From Pseudomonas abieticivorans (GTDB lineage: Bacteria; Pseudomonadota; Gammaproteobacteria; Pseudomonadales; Pseudomonadaceae), in the NCBI RefSeq assembly GCF_023509015.1, contig NZ_CP094975.1, positions 379,501 through 443,500 on the forward strand: a stretch of 64,000 bases of DNA, read 5' to 3'. Under the pieces are notes generated by a model. That model worked only from the letters and a program-made list of their open reading frames with translations. It did no database searches and was not told where the DNA came from. The translations under genes and the position numbers were made by a program. How positions within the stretch are numbered: the stretch's first letter is position 1; the number at the start of each line of letters is the position of its first letter. Below are positions 54,080-63,157 of this stretch, one piece after another.

Positions 54080-54985
54080 ATGCTTGGCCAGGTCCACGAC
54101 ATCGATCTGCAATTGCTGCGCCTGTTCGTCGCCGTGGTCGAGGCCGGCGGCTTTAGCGCAGCCCAGAGCACCCTGGGCCTGAGCCAGCCGAACATCAGCC
54201 AGCAAATGGCCCGCCTGGAAACCCGCCTGGGCTACCGCCTGTGCAGCCGCGGCAAGGCGGGGTTTAAGCTCACGCCCAAGGGTGAGCAACTGCTTGGCGC
54301 TGCTCGCGGGCTGTTCGAGTCCATCGAAGTGTTCCGCCATCAATCCAATGGCGTCGCCGGGCGCTTGCTGGGCGAGGTGCGCGTGGGCTTTTCCGAGGCG
54401 TTGGATCGCTCGGTGACCCAGCGCCTGGGCCAAGCCATCGCGCGCTTTCGCCAGCGCGACGAAGCAGTGCGCATCGAGCTGATCAGTGCCATGCCCGCCG
54501 ACATGGAGCGCTTGCTGCTGCAACAGCGTCTGGACCTGGCCATCGGCTATTTTTCCGGGGCCCAGACGGCGTTCGACTACGACCATCTGTTCAGTGAAAC
54601 CCAGCACCTGTACTGCGCCCCCGGGCACCCGCTGTTTGGTGCCAGCAGCATCAGTGACCAGGCCCTGGCCCAGGTCGACCGGGTGGAGCACCCCTACCCC
54701 TTCCTGGAAACCGATGAGCCCTTGCGCAGCGGCCGATGCTCGGCGCGCTCCGAACAAGTGGAAGGCACCCTGGCGTTCATTCTGTCGGGGCGCCACGTGG
54801 GCTACTTGCCACAGCACTACGCCGCCGGCTGGGTCGAGCAAGGTTTGTTACAACCTTTGCGCATGGGCGAGTTGAGTTTCGAAGTACCCTTTTACCTGGC
54901 CCGCCATCGGGCCCAGGTGCCGGGCGATGCGCAGTTGGCCTTCGAAGAAGATTTACGGGCCGTGTTCAGCGCGCTACCTTCGTGA
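54080..54985 (+). CDS. LysR-family regulator
   Basis: The ATG at 54080 follows GGGAG; an ATG at 54050 has no ribosome site. The 301-residue protein has the winged helix (LRLFVAVVEAGGFSAAQSTL ... PNISQQMARLETRLG) and a LysR effector domain. It is divergent from the binding-protein/speB genes and is their likely regulator. Confidence 0.9.
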   Translation: MLGQVHDIDLQLLRLFVAVVEAGGFSAAQSTLGLSQPNISQQMARLETRLGYRLCSRGKAGFKLTPKGEQLLGAARGLFESIEVFRHQSNGVAGRLLGEVRVGFSEALDRSVTQRLGQAIARFRQRDEAVRIELISAMPADMERLLLQQRLDLAIGYFSGAQTAFDYDHLFSETQHLYCAPGHPLFGASSISDQALAQVDRVEHPYPFLETDEPLRSGRCSARSEQVEGTLAFILSGRHVGYLPQHYAAGWVEQGLLQPLRMGELSFEVPFYLARHRAQVPGDAQLAFEEDLRAVFSALPS

Positions 54986-55010
54986 TGAATGCAATGCCAG
55001 AGAGCCTTTT

Positions 55011-55520
55011 ATGCGCCGTTCCATCCTGCGTCACAGCCTTGCCGCGATGTTGTTGCTGGCCTTGAGTGCCTGCGCCCTGTTCCCGCCCACCGACCCGCTG
55101 AACATCAACGTGGTGGGCATCGACCCGCTGCCCTCCCAAGACCTGGAAATGCGCCTGGCAGTGAAGATTCGCGTGCAAAACCCCAATGACCGCGCCATCA
55201 CCTACAACGGCGTGTCGCTGAACCTGGACGTCAACGGCCGCCCGCTGGCCTCCGGGGTGAGCGATGAAAGTGGTACCCTGCAGCGCTTTTCAGAAGTGGT
55301 GCTGAGCGTGCCCGTCAGCGTCACGGCCTTCTCGGTGCTGCGCCAGACGTTTGTGCTCGGCCAAGGCCAGTCGCTGGACAACGTGCCCTATGAACTGCAC
55401 GGCAAACTGGCCAACGGCCTGCTCGGCACGGTGCTGTTCAGCGACCATGGCAACCTGTCGCTGGCGCCTTTGGCACCCTTGCAAGAGCCTGCCAACCCGT
55501 ACCACAACACCCGCCAATGA
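55011..55520 (+). CDS. LEA14-type (WHy-domain) lipoprotein
   Basis: The 169-residue product has a lipobox (LLALSACA) and an LEA type 2 domain (INVVGIDPLPSQDLEMRLAV ... RVQNPNDRAITYNGVSLNLD). In other organisms these stabilise membranes or proteins under desiccation; in Pseudomonas the role is unknown. It lies 16 bases before the helicase-like gene. Confidence 0.85.
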   Translation: MRRSILRHSLAAMLLLALSACALFPPTDPLNINVVGIDPLPSQDLEMRLAVKIRVQNPNDRAITYNGVSLNLDVNGRPLASGVSDESGTLQRFSEVVLSVPVSVTAFSVLRQTFVLGQGQSLDNVPYELHGKLANGLLGTVLFSDHGNLSLAPLAPLQEPANPYHNTRQ

Positions 55521-55536
55521 ACCCACTGGATAGCCG

Positions 55537-57426
55537 ATGACCCCGCTTTACCTCCCGCTTGCCGAAGACACCGCCACGGCGCTGGCCCAGGGGCTCGACA
55601 CAGATGCGTTTTTCGCCACCGCCACCGTGGCCCCACTGGCCGCCGTGCTGCTGATCCAGAGCCTTGCTGCCCTGGTCAAGAAAAACGCCAGCGTCGACGC
55701 CCTGGAAATACGCCTGGCCGATGTCATTCGCTTGAAAGCCGGCAGCGGGTTTGCCGACCAGGTGCGCCAGCACTTCGATGGGGTCGCGTTTTCCCAGGGG
55801 CTCACGCTGATGGGCAAGGCCCACCTGGCGTTCAGTGGCGAGCACGACTACCTGACCGACGAAGGCCTGTGGGACTTCACCTTCAGGCAGCGCCAGGCCG
55901 AACGCAGCGGCCCACCGCGGCGCGAATTCGTGGCGGCCAATGGCAGCGTGCTGGCCCTCAACGACGGCCAGAATAGAGTGTTCGATGAGTTTCGCAGCAA
56001 CCCCGAAGAGTCGTTCCACGTGCAGGGTTATGCCGGTACCGGCAAGACGTTCTTGATCAACGGGTTCCTGGGGTTCATCAACCCCAAGACCACCCTGTTG
56101 CTGACCCAGACCAAGGTGCAGGCCGACGCACTGGACGCACGCACCGCCGATTCGGGCATGACCACCCTGCTGTTCGCAGGCCTGGCCGACCGCTTGCTCA
56201 ACCGTGACCTCACCTCCCAGGGTTGGCGCATCCAGCAGCGCAACCGCACCAGCAGCAACTGGCAGGTCACCGACGAGCAGATTGCCCTGTGGCTGGGCCT
56301 GCAGGCCGTGGGCTTGTTCCGCCCGCGCGAGGTGGCGCGGCTGTGCCGGCGTACCGTCAGCCGCTATTGCCATGGCGTGGACCGCGAGCTGTCGGCCAAG
56401 CACCTGCCCATCGCCGCCCGAGGCCTGAGCGACCTGGACAGCCGCGTGGCCGTGGAATACAGCCGCCTGCTGTGGCAGGAAATGATCCGCCCTTCAGCTC
56501 CCGAGATCGAACTGCCGGTGCGCGGCTACCACCGCATCAAATACTTGGCGCTGCTGGATGAAGTGATCCCCGAGGCGTTCACCCACGTCATCGTCGACGA
56601 AAGCCACGAACTGACGGCGCCGATGATCCAGATCCTGGACCGCAGCCCCCAAGCGGTGATTACCTTGGGCGATGAGTTCCAGCACCTGCAGGGCATGACC
56701 CGGCCCCACGGCCCGTTCGTGCGCCAGCGTCACGTGACCCGCTCGTTGCGTGCCGGCGCGCCCATGGGCGAGGTGCTCAACCCAATGATTCAGGCGCACC
56801 CCAGCCGGCTCAAGGATGCCTACGAAGGCAGCGCCGAGCACGGCACCGACGTGCAACTGTATGGCACCACCAGCATCCCGCAGACACCCACCACCATTTT
56901 GGTGGATGACGAATGGGGACTGTTTCTCTGGTTCGATCGCCTGACCCGCGCAGGGGCCTCGTTCGTGCTGTTGGACGGCGCCGAGCGGGACTTTCATGCG
57001 TTCGTCAGCGACGTGATTGAACTGTATTTCGCCGGCACGCGCCCGCGACACAAGATGATTTTCCGCTATGGCTCGTGGGACGCCCTGGCCTCGGCCATGG
57101 GCGGCAGCTACGCGTTCAAGGCCGCCAGCGCCCTGCTGGAAAAAGGCTTCGACCACGCGCAGTTTGCCGAGGACAACGCCCGCTACATGAAGCAGGCGAA
57201 AGCCAAGATCAAGCTTGGCCGGGCCAGCGACGCCAAGAACATGGAGTTCGATTCGGTGCTGGTATCGCGCGACCTGATGCGCCCGCCGCGTGCCGGTAAC
57301 GTGGAAGACGTCGCCAGCCGTTGCTCCAAGCTGTATACCGCAAGCTCTCGCGCCCGCCACCAGATCATCGTGCCGGGCAACATGGGCGACTGGCTGCAGG
57401 ACATCGGCAAGACCCTGCGCCGTTAA
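55537..57426 (+). CDS. Orphan SF1 helicase-like ATPase
   Basis: The 629-residue protein has Walker A ([14 protein letters not shown], about 161-174), Walker B ([10 protein letters not shown], about 349-358), a motif-III-like [13 protein letters not shown] and a C-terminal [13 protein letters not shown] resembling motif VI of SF1 UvrD/RecD-like helicases. Residues 1-130 are a distinct N-terminal domain I do not recognise. No recombination, restriction or CRISPR partner is adjacent. Its 3' end overlaps the convergent nitrilase gene by 4 bases. Confidence 0.78.
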   Translation: MTPLYLPLAEDTATALAQGLDTDAFFATATVAPLAAVLLIQSLAALVKKNASVDALEIRLADVIRLKAGSGFADQVRQHFDGVAFSQGLTLMGKAHLAFSGEHDYLTDEGLWDFTFRQRQAERSGPPRREFVAANGSVLALNDGQNRVFDEFRSNPEESFHVQGYAGTGKTFLINGFLGFINPKTTLLLTQTKVQADALDARTADSGMTTLLFAGLADRLLNRDLTSQGWRIQQRNRTSSNWQVTDEQIALWLGLQAVGLFRPREVARLCRRTVSRYCHGVDRELSAKHLPIAARGLSDLDSRVAVEYSRLLWQEMIRPSAPEIELPVRGYHRIKYLALLDEVIPEAFTHVIVDESHELTAPMIQILDRSPQAVITLGDEFQHLQGMTRPHGPFVRQRHVTRSLRAGAPMGEVLNPMIQAHPSRLKDAYEGSAEHGTDVQLYGTTSIPQTPTTILVDDEWGLFLWFDRLTRAGASFVLLDGAERDFHAFVSDVIELYFAGTRPRHKMIFRYGSWDALASAMGGSYAFKAASALLEKGFDHAQFAEDNARYMKQAKAKIKLGRASDAKNMEFDSVLVSRDLMRPPRAGNVEDVASRCSKLYTASSRARHQIIVPGNMGDWLQDIGKTLRR

Positions 57427-58343
57427 ATAAAGCGCACCCCGGGCTTGGCGCGCTCATCCACCGTCAACTCGAACACGTCCGGGCGCGCATAGTGCCCCAC
57501 CACATCGAAATCGTAGCGGGCGCGTACCAGGTCATCCGTATCGATTTGGGCCACCAGCAAGCCACGCTCGGCCACCATTGGCCCGGCCAGTACTTCGCCC
57601 AGCGGCCCGACGATCAGGCTACCGCCGTTGATCAGCGGGCGTTCGGCTGGCCAATTGGCCACCGCTCGGCCCAAGTCGGCGGGCGAGTCCTGCACCTGGC
57701 AGGCACTGACCACAAAACAGCGGCCTTCGCTGGCCACGTGGCGCATGGTGACCTGCCACATCTCGCGCTCATCCACCGTGGGCGCACACCAGATCTCCAC
57801 GCCCTTGGCGTACATGGCCATGCGCAACAGCGGCATGTAGTTCTCCCAACACACGGCACCCCCTATGCGCCCGCTGGCGCCTTCGATCACCGGTAGGGTC
57901 GAGCCGTCGCCCTTGCCCCAAATCAGCCGCTCGGTGCCGGTGGGCATCAATTTACGGTGTTTGGCCACCAGGCCCTGTTGCGGGCAGAAATACAGCACCG
58001 TGCAATACAGGGTGTTGCCACCGCGCTCGATCACCCCCAGCACCAGGTTGGCACCGGTGCGAGCGGCAAGGCCGGCCAACGCGTCGGTTTCGGCACCCGG
58101 CACGTCAATGGCGTTGGCAAAATAGCGAGCAAAGGCTTCACGCCCCTCAGGCAGGCGGTAACCCAGTTGCGTGCCAAAGCTTTCACCTTTTGGGTAGCCG
58201 CCCAACAACGCTTCGGGCATCACCACCAGTTGGGCGCCCGCTGCGCGGATTGTGTCTTCATACGACAGGATCTGCTCCAGGGTGTCGGCCTTGCCGCTGG
58301 GCAATGAACCGATCTGCAGGGCCGCGACGATGGACTTGGGCAT
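57423..58343 (-). CDS. Nitrilase
   Basis: The 306-residue C-N hydrolase has the triad Glu ([15 protein letters not shown]), Lys ([15 protein letters not shown]) and Cys ([15 protein letters not shown]). The sequence is of the true nitrilase type, converting a nitrile to acid and ammonia. The physiological substrate is unknown. A divergent LysR gene is likely its regulator. Confidence 0.9.
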   Translation of the reverse strand: MPKSIVAALQIGSLPSGKADTLEQILSYEDTIRAAGAQLVVMPEALLGGYPKGESFGTQLGYRLPEGREAFARYFANAIDVPGAETDALAGLAARTGANLVLGVIERGGNTLYCTVLYFCPQQGLVAKHRKLMPTGTERLIWGKGDGSTLPVIEGASGRIGGAVCWENYMPLLRMAMYAKGVEIWCAPTVDEREMWQVTMRHVASEGRCFVVSACQVQDSPADLGRAVANWPAERPLINGGSLIVGPLGEVLAGPMVAERGLLVAQIDTDDLVRARYDFDVVGHYARPDVFELTVDERAKPGVRFI

Positions 58344-58425
58344 GGGTGACTCCGGATGGGCTGGGGATTGCCAATTTTGCGCACCTGATCAATCATGAAT
58401 AAAGCCCCAAGCGCTTCTACATGAT

Positions 58426-59325
58426 ATGAGCCAAATGAATATCGCCGAGATGGACCTGAACCTGCTGAAAGTCTTCGAGGCGCTGCACGACGAAGTCAGC
58501 GCCAGCCGTGCCGCGCTGCGCCTGGGGGTCACCCAATCGGCGGTCAGTGCCGCCTTGCGGCGCCTGCGCGAGGCCTATGGCGACCCATTGTTCGTGCGCA
58601 CCGGGCGCGGTTTGGCGCCTACGCTGCGGGCCAACCAGCTCAAGCCGCTGATCAGCGAAGCCCTGAACAAATGCCGGCAAAGCCTGACCCTGCTCGACCC
58701 CGTGGCCCGTGACTACAGCGGCCGGGCAGTGACCTTGGGGCTGTCGGATGATTTTGAAATCGCCTACGGTAGGCGGCTGATCGAAGAAACCCGCGAGCGC
58801 GCGCCGGGCCTGCGCCTGATCTTTCGCCAAACCCACACCCAGATCGTCGCCAACGCCCTGGTGGAACGCAGCTTGGACCTGGCGATCACCGCCGGTGGCT
58901 TTAGCGAGCGCATGCTCAGCCGCCAGGTGCTGGGCGAAGGCGATTACCTGTGCCTGCTGGACGCCCCAGGGCAGACCTCGTTGAACCTGGACGAATTCGT
59001 CGAACGTGAACAGGTGCTGATTTCATCGGGAGGGTTTATTGGCATTATCGATGAGGCCTTGGCCACCTTGGGCCGGGCGCGCAAGGTACGGGCTTCCACC
59101 ACACATTTCGCCGCCTTGCCCTATTTGCTCAAAGGCACGGCGGCGGTGGCCACCCTCCCCGCTCATGCGGCGCAGGCGATCGCCGCCCTCACGGGCCTGG
59201 CCCTGGTGCCCTGCCCGCTGCCCCTGCCGCGCTACCCGATCGAACTGGGTTGGCGCACCAGCGCGCAGATCGACCCGGCCGTGGTACGCGTTCGCGAGGC
59301 CATCGCCGCGTGTTTCAACGCTTGA
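58426..59325 (+). CDS. LysR-family regulator
   Basis: The 299-residue product has the winged helix (LNLLKVFEALHDEVSASRAA ... SAVSAALRRLREAYG) and NodD/SyrM-like C-terminus. It is divergent from the nitrilase with 82 bases between, the usual arrangement for an activator and its target. Confidence 0.9.
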   Translation: MSQMNIAEMDLNLLKVFEALHDEVSASRAALRLGVTQSAVSAALRRLREAYGDPLFVRTGRGLAPTLRANQLKPLISEALNKCRQSLTLLDPVARDYSGRAVTLGLSDDFEIAYGRRLIEETRERAPGLRLIFRQTHTQIVANALVERSLDLAITAGGFSERMLSRQVLGEGDYLCLLDAPGQTSLNLDEFVEREQVLISSGGFIGIIDEALATLGRARKVRASTTHFAALPYLLKGTAAVATLPAHAAQAIAALTGLALVPCPLPLPRYPIELGWRTSAQIDPAVVRVREAIAACFNA

Positions 59326-59580
59326 TTACTTGGCCGCAGCCATAAGCCGGTTGACCTCGGCACGGACCATTTGCGCGAATTCGGGGGGCGACATGCCGTC
59401 CAGTTCCGCGCGCACCCATTCGGCCCATTTGCCCTTGCGCTTGGCCTTGTCAGCAATCAGCCGGGCAGCCTCGGCCTTGGCTTTGCCCAGGTTGGATTGC
59501 CACAGGTCGAACAGACGGGATTTCTCGTCCTCGATCGTCGCCCGCTCGGCGAGGGATCGGTTGGCCAGGTTGAAACTCAT
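59326..59580 (-). CDS. Unknown small basic protein, 84 aa
   Basis: MSFNLANRSLAERATIEDEK ... SNLGKAKAEAARLIADKAKR ... EFAQMVRAEVNRLMAAAK: helical, Lys/Ala-rich, no Cys. No family is recognised. It abuts the LysR stop codon. Confidence 0.65.
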   Translation of the reverse strand: MSFNLANRSLAERATIEDEKSRLFDLWQSNLGKAKAEAARLIADKAKRKGKWAEWVRAELDGMSPPEFAQMVRAEVNRLMAAAK

Positions 59581-59745
59581 TGCATGGTTCCTGCCGCTTA
59601 AAATGGTTTACATCTTACACCCTAGTGAACGAAATCCCCGAACCCATCAGGAAAAGTCCCAAGCCTGCACGGATTAATTTCCTGCAACTTTCCCGCACCA
59701 CCGTACTCCATTGTTCACTGTGTTCAATCATCAGGAGCATCGCAA

Positions 59746-60066
59746 ATGGCCCGCAAAAGCGCCGTGCAAGCAGCAGAAGATCAAATCAAGGACCAAGCGT
59801 TCAGCGAGCTGCAGTCGCTGATAGAAGAATCGGAAAAACTCCTGAAGGACGGTGCCTCGCTGGTGGGTGAAGAAGCCGACACCTTGCGCGAACAGGTCAG
59901 CCTGAAACTCAAGCAAGCGCGCGAATCAGTGACCGGTGTGCGGGATCGCGCCGCGCCGGTGGTAGAGGCCACCCAGGATTACATCGGTGGCCACCCTTGG
60001 CAGACCGTGGCCATTTCGGCAGGTTTTGGGTTGGTAGTGGGGTTGTTGTTGGGGCGTCGTTCGTAG
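59746..60066 (+). CDS. DUF883 (ElaB/YqjD-type) membrane-anchored protein
   Basis: The 106-residue product has a long helix (QSLIEESEKLLKDGASLVGE ... LREQVSLKLKQARESVTGVR) and a C-terminal membrane anchor (PWQTVAISAGFGLVVGLLLG) with terminal GRRS. E. coli homologues bind ribosomes at the inner membrane in stationary phase. It is monocistronic. Confidence 0.9.
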   Translation: MARKSAVQAAEDQIKDQAFSELQSLIEESEKLLKDGASLVGEEADTLREQVSLKLKQARESVTGVRDRAAPVVEATQDYIGGHPWQTVAISAGFGLVVGLLLGRRS

Positions 60067-60085
60067 GGTTTTAAGACCGCGTCGG

Positions 60086-60123
60086 TTTTTTCGCGGATCA
60101 ATCCGCTCCTACGCAGGAGCGGA
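60086..60123. repeat. REP sequence at a convergent gene end
   Basis: TTCGCGGATCAATCCGCTCC followed by a GCTCCT-ACGC-AGGAGC hairpin lies between convergent genes and may end transcription from either side. Confidence 0.75.
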
Positions 60124-60128
60124 ACCGC

Positions 60129-61154
60129 CTAGCCCGCCAGTTGCCGCAACTGCTCAAGTTCCATCCGGCCCAACGCTACACCCGCCTCCAAGGCCTTTGC
60201 CCGTTCGGCATAGCGCCGCTCGCCAGACAATCGCGTGACCCCTACCGTTTTCATTTTCTCGACCAAGGTGCCGCTGCGCTCGGCAAACGTTGCGCCTGCG
60301 CTTTTGCTGGGGTCGATGACGATGATCAACTGCCCGGTCCACGGCGTCTTGGCCCCCGGATGCTGGCTCCAATCGAACTCGAACGAAAAATTGCCCCCCG
60401 TGAGCGCTGCGGCCAACAACTCGACCATCATCGACAGCGCCGAACCCTTGTGCTCGCCAAACGGCAGCAACGCCCCGCCGTCGAGGATCGCCTTGGGGTC
60501 GGTGGTCGGCAGGCCCAGGCGGTCTACCCCAGTGCCCGGTGGCACGGCGTGGCCTTGGCGGGCGGCAATCTGCACATCGCCGTGGGCCATGGCACTGGTG
60601 GCCATGTCGAACACGATGGGCTCGCTGCCGGCGCAGGGGGCGGCGAAGGCGATGGGGTTGGTACCAAACAGCGGCTTTTGCCCGCCGTGGGGCACCACGC
60701 AGGTCATGCTGTTGACCACGCTCAAGGCCACCAACCCTTCCCGGGCAAACGGCTCGACGTCTGGCCACAGGGCGGCAAAGTGATGCGAGTTGCGGATCGC
60801 CAACACCGCGATACCGGCACTGCGCGCCTTGCTCACCAACAATGGGCGGGCCGCATGCAGGGCCGGCTGGGCAAAGCCATTGTGAGCATCAACGCCGACA
60901 AAGCCGCTAGCCAAGTCCTCCACCGTGGGCACCGCCTGCCCATCCACCCAGCCACTGGCCAGTGTCGACAGGTAACCGGGAACACGGAACACGCCATGGC
61001 TGTGGGCACCGTCACGCTGGGCGGTGGCGCAATTTTCGGCAAGGATCGCCGCCACTTGGGCGCAGGTGCCGTGGCGCTCGAAGATGCGTTGTAACAGCTC
61101 GACCAGCTCGGCAAAGCTCAAGTGTTCGGTTTCAGCAGAGGCTACGGCAGACAT
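60129..61154 (-). CDS. Ldh-family NAD(P)H oxidoreductase
   Basis: The 341-residue enzyme is of the malate/L-lactate dehydrogenase superfamily (AHSHGVFRVPGYL; SHHFAALWPDVEPFA; GEHKGSALSMMVELLAAAL). In Pseudomonas related enzymes (DpkA) reduce cyclic imino acids such as piperideine-2-carboxylate. The divergent racemase-fold gene 153 bases away suggests a shared amino-acid pathway. The exact reaction is not readable. Confidence 0.85.
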   Translation of the reverse strand: MSAVASAETEHLSFAELVELLQRIFERHGTCAQVAAILAENCATAQRDGAHSHGVFRVPGYLSTLASGWVDGQAVPTVEDLASGFVGVDAHNGFAQPALHAARPLLVSKARSAGIAVLAIRNSHHFAALWPDVEPFAREGLVALSVVNSMTCVVPHGGQKPLFGTNPIAFAAPCAGSEPIVFDMATSAMAHGDVQIAARQGHAVPPGTGVDRLGLPTTDPKAILDGGALLPFGEHKGSALSMMVELLAAALTGGNFSFEFDWSQHPGAKTPWTGQLIIVIDPSKSAGATFAERSGTLVEKMKTVGVTRLSGERRYAERAKALEAGVALGRMELEQLRQLAG

Positions 61155-61240
61155 CAGACACTCCGTTGCAGGGAAGTAGGCACCACGATTAATGGCACTT
61201 GGGCCAAGGCTGTGTCAAGAACGCAACATGGGCGCCAGGA

Positions 61241-61248
61241 TGTATACA
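61241..61248. promoter_or_regulatory. Possible GntR-type operator
   Basis: TGTATACA is a perfect palindrome in the region between two divergent genes, followed by an AT-rich run that could hold a promoter. GntR/FadR-family sites often have this core. No GntR gene is visible nearby. Confidence 0.3.
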
Positions 61249-61307
61249 AAAAAGGTTATAAAATGCCAATATTGTGCACATTCGATCATTCAAATCAGGT
61301 ATTTCCC

Positions 61308-62027
61308 ATGCGCATCCTGGTCGTCAACGTCAACACCACCGAATCCATCACCCAGGCCATCGCCGAGCAGGCCCGCAGCGTGGCCGCACCCGGTACCGAG
61401 ATCATCGGGCTCACCCCGTATTTTGGCGCCGAGTCGGTGGAGGGCAACTACGAAAGCTACCTGGCCGCCATCGCGGTGATGGACCGCGTGCTCAGCTACG
61501 ACCAGCCGTATGACGCAGTGATCCAGGCCGGCTACGGCGAGCACGGCCGCGAAGGCCTGCAGGAGTTGCTCGACGTGCCGGTGGTGGACATCACCGAAGC
61601 GGCCGCAAGCCTGGCCATGTTGTTGGGCCACAAGTACTCGGTGGTGACTACACTTGACCGTACGGTGCCCTTGATCGAAGACCGCCTGAAGCTGGCCGGG
61701 CTGTTCGAACGCTGCGCATCGGTGCGCGCCAGTGGCCTGGCCGTGCTTGAACTGGAAGAAGACCCGGCGCGGGCGGTGGATGCGATCGTCAGCGAGGCTG
61801 AAATTGCCGTGCGCCAGGACAAGGCCGAAGTGATCTGCCTGGGGTGCGGTGGCATGGCCGGCCTCGACGAGCAGATCCGCCAACGTACCGGCGTGCCGGT
61901 GGTCGATGGCGTCACCGCCGCCGTGACCCTGGCAGAGTCGCTGGTGCGGCTAGGCTTGAGCACCTCCAAGGTGCGCACCTACGCCAAGCCTCGGCCCAAG
62001 GCAATCGTGGGCTGGCCACGGCGCTGA
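61308..62027 (+). CDS. Asp/Glu/hydantoin racemase-fold protein with one catalytic Cys
   Basis: The start MRILVVNVNTTESI (61308) is the family start; the upstream open frame lacks a ribosome site. The 239-residue product matches hydantoin/allantoin racemases in order. The second catalytic Cys is present (Cys180 in ICLGCGGMAG) but the first site reads IQAGYGEHG, with Gly75 where racemases have Cys. Arylmalonate decarboxylases share this one-Cys pattern. True activity is open. Confidence 0.82.
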   Translation: MRILVVNVNTTESITQAIAEQARSVAAPGTEIIGLTPYFGAESVEGNYESYLAAIAVMDRVLSYDQPYDAVIQAGYGEHGREGLQELLDVPVVDITEAAASLAMLLGHKYSVVTTLDRTVPLIEDRLKLAGLFERCASVRASGLAVLELEEDPARAVDAIVSEAEIAVRQDKAEVICLGCGGMAGLDEQIRQRTGVPVVDGVTAAVTLAESLVRLGLSTSKVRTYAKPRPKAIVGWPRR

Positions 62028-62169
62028 GCGTTCGACGATTTGATCAACGAAAGCATGCCTTTGACAAATTTTCGACACCTGGCCCTTCATGATTCTCGCT
62101 CGTCATTCGTCTTAATGAGTAATGGACGAGAAATCGTAATCGCTACAGGCTCTGAAAAGGAGTATTCGC

Positions 62170-62547
62170 ATGCACCACCCCACACTGCACAGCGCCGCAA
62201 AGGAGTTGCGGCAACGAGCCACGGCCAGCCGCGAGCCGGTCGCGCTGCCTACCGATGCCGACCGCTGCGGCAACGGCCAGATCAAATTGCTGCTCAAGAC
62301 CTTCGGCCTGCGCACCAGCTTGATCCGCCTCAAAGTCATCGACACCCTGCTCAATGCCGCCCATGAAAACCGCCCGGTGGGCGTGCGCGGGGTGCACACC
62401 CACCTGGAAGCGCTGGGCATCCCCCTGTCGTTCCTGAGCGTGCGCGAGGTGCTCAAGCGCTTGTGCGTGGAGGGTGTGATCGACCTCAATGAAGACAAAT
62501 CCTACTGCCTGACAGCGCCTGCCTTGGCGATTCTGGAAGGGAGTTAG
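62170..62547 (+). CDS. Fur-like winged-helix protein without metal domain
   Basis: The 125-residue product carries a Fur-type DNA-binding region (KTFGLRTSLIRLKVIDTLLN ... GVRGVHTHLEALGIPLSFLS ... REVLKRLCVEGVIDL) but ends before the HHHD/Cys-containing dimer domain of Fur or Zur. Proteins like it have been labelled Fe2+/Zn2+ uptake regulators, which the sequence does not support as metal sensing. AAGGAG precedes the ATG; an inverted repeat near 62092-62139 could be an operator. Confidence 0.72.
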   Translation: MHHPTLHSAAKELRQRATASREPVALPTDADRCGNGQIKLLLKTFGLRTSLIRLKVIDTLLNAAHENRPVGVRGVHTHLEALGIPLSFLSVREVLKRLCVEGVIDLNEDKSYCLTAPALAILEGS

Positions 62548-62736
62548 TCAGGGCTTGACCTTGCGACGCATGAAGCCGTTGATCACCACCACCACGACCG
62601 CCACACCCATGGCGATGTACTGGAACTGTTTTTCGGTAATGATCCCGGTGTTCTGCAGCCACGACAGCCCCAGCATGATGGCCAGCACGGCCAGGGCAAT
62701 CAGGACGGAGTAAATCAAGCGCTGCTTTTGAGTCAT
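62548..62736 (-). CDS. Small two-helix membrane protein
   Basis: The 62-residue product has two hydrophobic segments (LIYSVLIALAVLAIMLGLSW; YIAMGVAVVVVVINGF) and a basic tail (MRRKVKP). Function unknown. The stop codon abuts that of the Fur-like gene. Confidence 0.72.
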   Translation of the reverse strand: MTQKQRLIYSVLIALAVLAIMLGLSWLQNTGIITEKQFQYIAMGVAVVVVVINGFMRRKVKP

Positions 62737-62890
62737 TGCGGTTTCCTGGTTTCATTTGTATCGGGCGTGTATCGCAGGCCTTGCCAAGTGCGTACGCGAC
62801 TCTGGCAATGGACCTGCATTTGTGCGGTCTCATATTACAGTGCCCAACGACCTTTTGGGACTGGGCACTCTTAACCATGAGGACTTACAC

Positions 62891-63106
62891 ATGCTTCGTC
62901 GAATCACTCTGCTGATTCCGCTTCTTCTGACCGTCAGCCTGAGTGGCTGCTGGATGTTCATGCCACCGGGCGGCGGTGGCGGCCACGGTGGTGGTGGTGG
63001 TGGTGGTGGTGGTGGTGGTGGTGGTGGTGGTGGTGGTGGTGGTGGTGGTGGTGGTCACGGCGGCCCTGGTGGCGGTGGCGGCCCAGGCTTCAGCCAAGGT
63101 CGCTGA
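62891..63106 (+). CDS. Poly-glycine lipoprotein
   Basis: The ATG at 62891 is preferred to a longer frame because it gives a lipobox signal (MLRRITLLIPLLLTVSLSGC). The mature part is WMFMPPGGGGGHG, then an unbroken run of Gly coded by 23 GGT triplets, then HGGPGGGGGPGFSQGR. 71 residues in all. Function unknown; the run is probably an unstructured or polyglycine-helix spacer. A strong terminator follows. Confidence 0.75.
   Translation: MLRRITLLIPLLLTVSLSGCWMFMPPGGGGGHGGGGGGGGGGGGGGGGGGGGGGGHGGPGGGGGPGFSQGR
62987..63055 (+). repeat. (GGT)23 microsatellite in coding sequence
   Basis: Sixty-nine bases of pure GGT lie inside the lipoprotein gene. Copy changes would keep the frame and alter only the Gly number. 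Confidence 0.95.
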
Positions 63107-63113
63107 GCCCTAT

Positions 63114-63139
63114 GACGAGCCCTTCGGGGCTCGTTTTTT
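63114..63139 (+). terminator. Terminator of the poly-glycine gene
   Basis: The stem ACGAGCCC/GGGCTCGT capped by a TTCG tetraloop is followed by a run of T. Confidence 0.95.
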
Positions 63140-63157
63140 ATGCGCGCCGATTAGCCC

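Noticed and set aside
62885..63097. A poly-threonine protein on the minus strand opposite the GGT repeat
   Set aside because: It is the reverse reading of the GGT run; the plus-strand frame has a lipobox signal and terminator.
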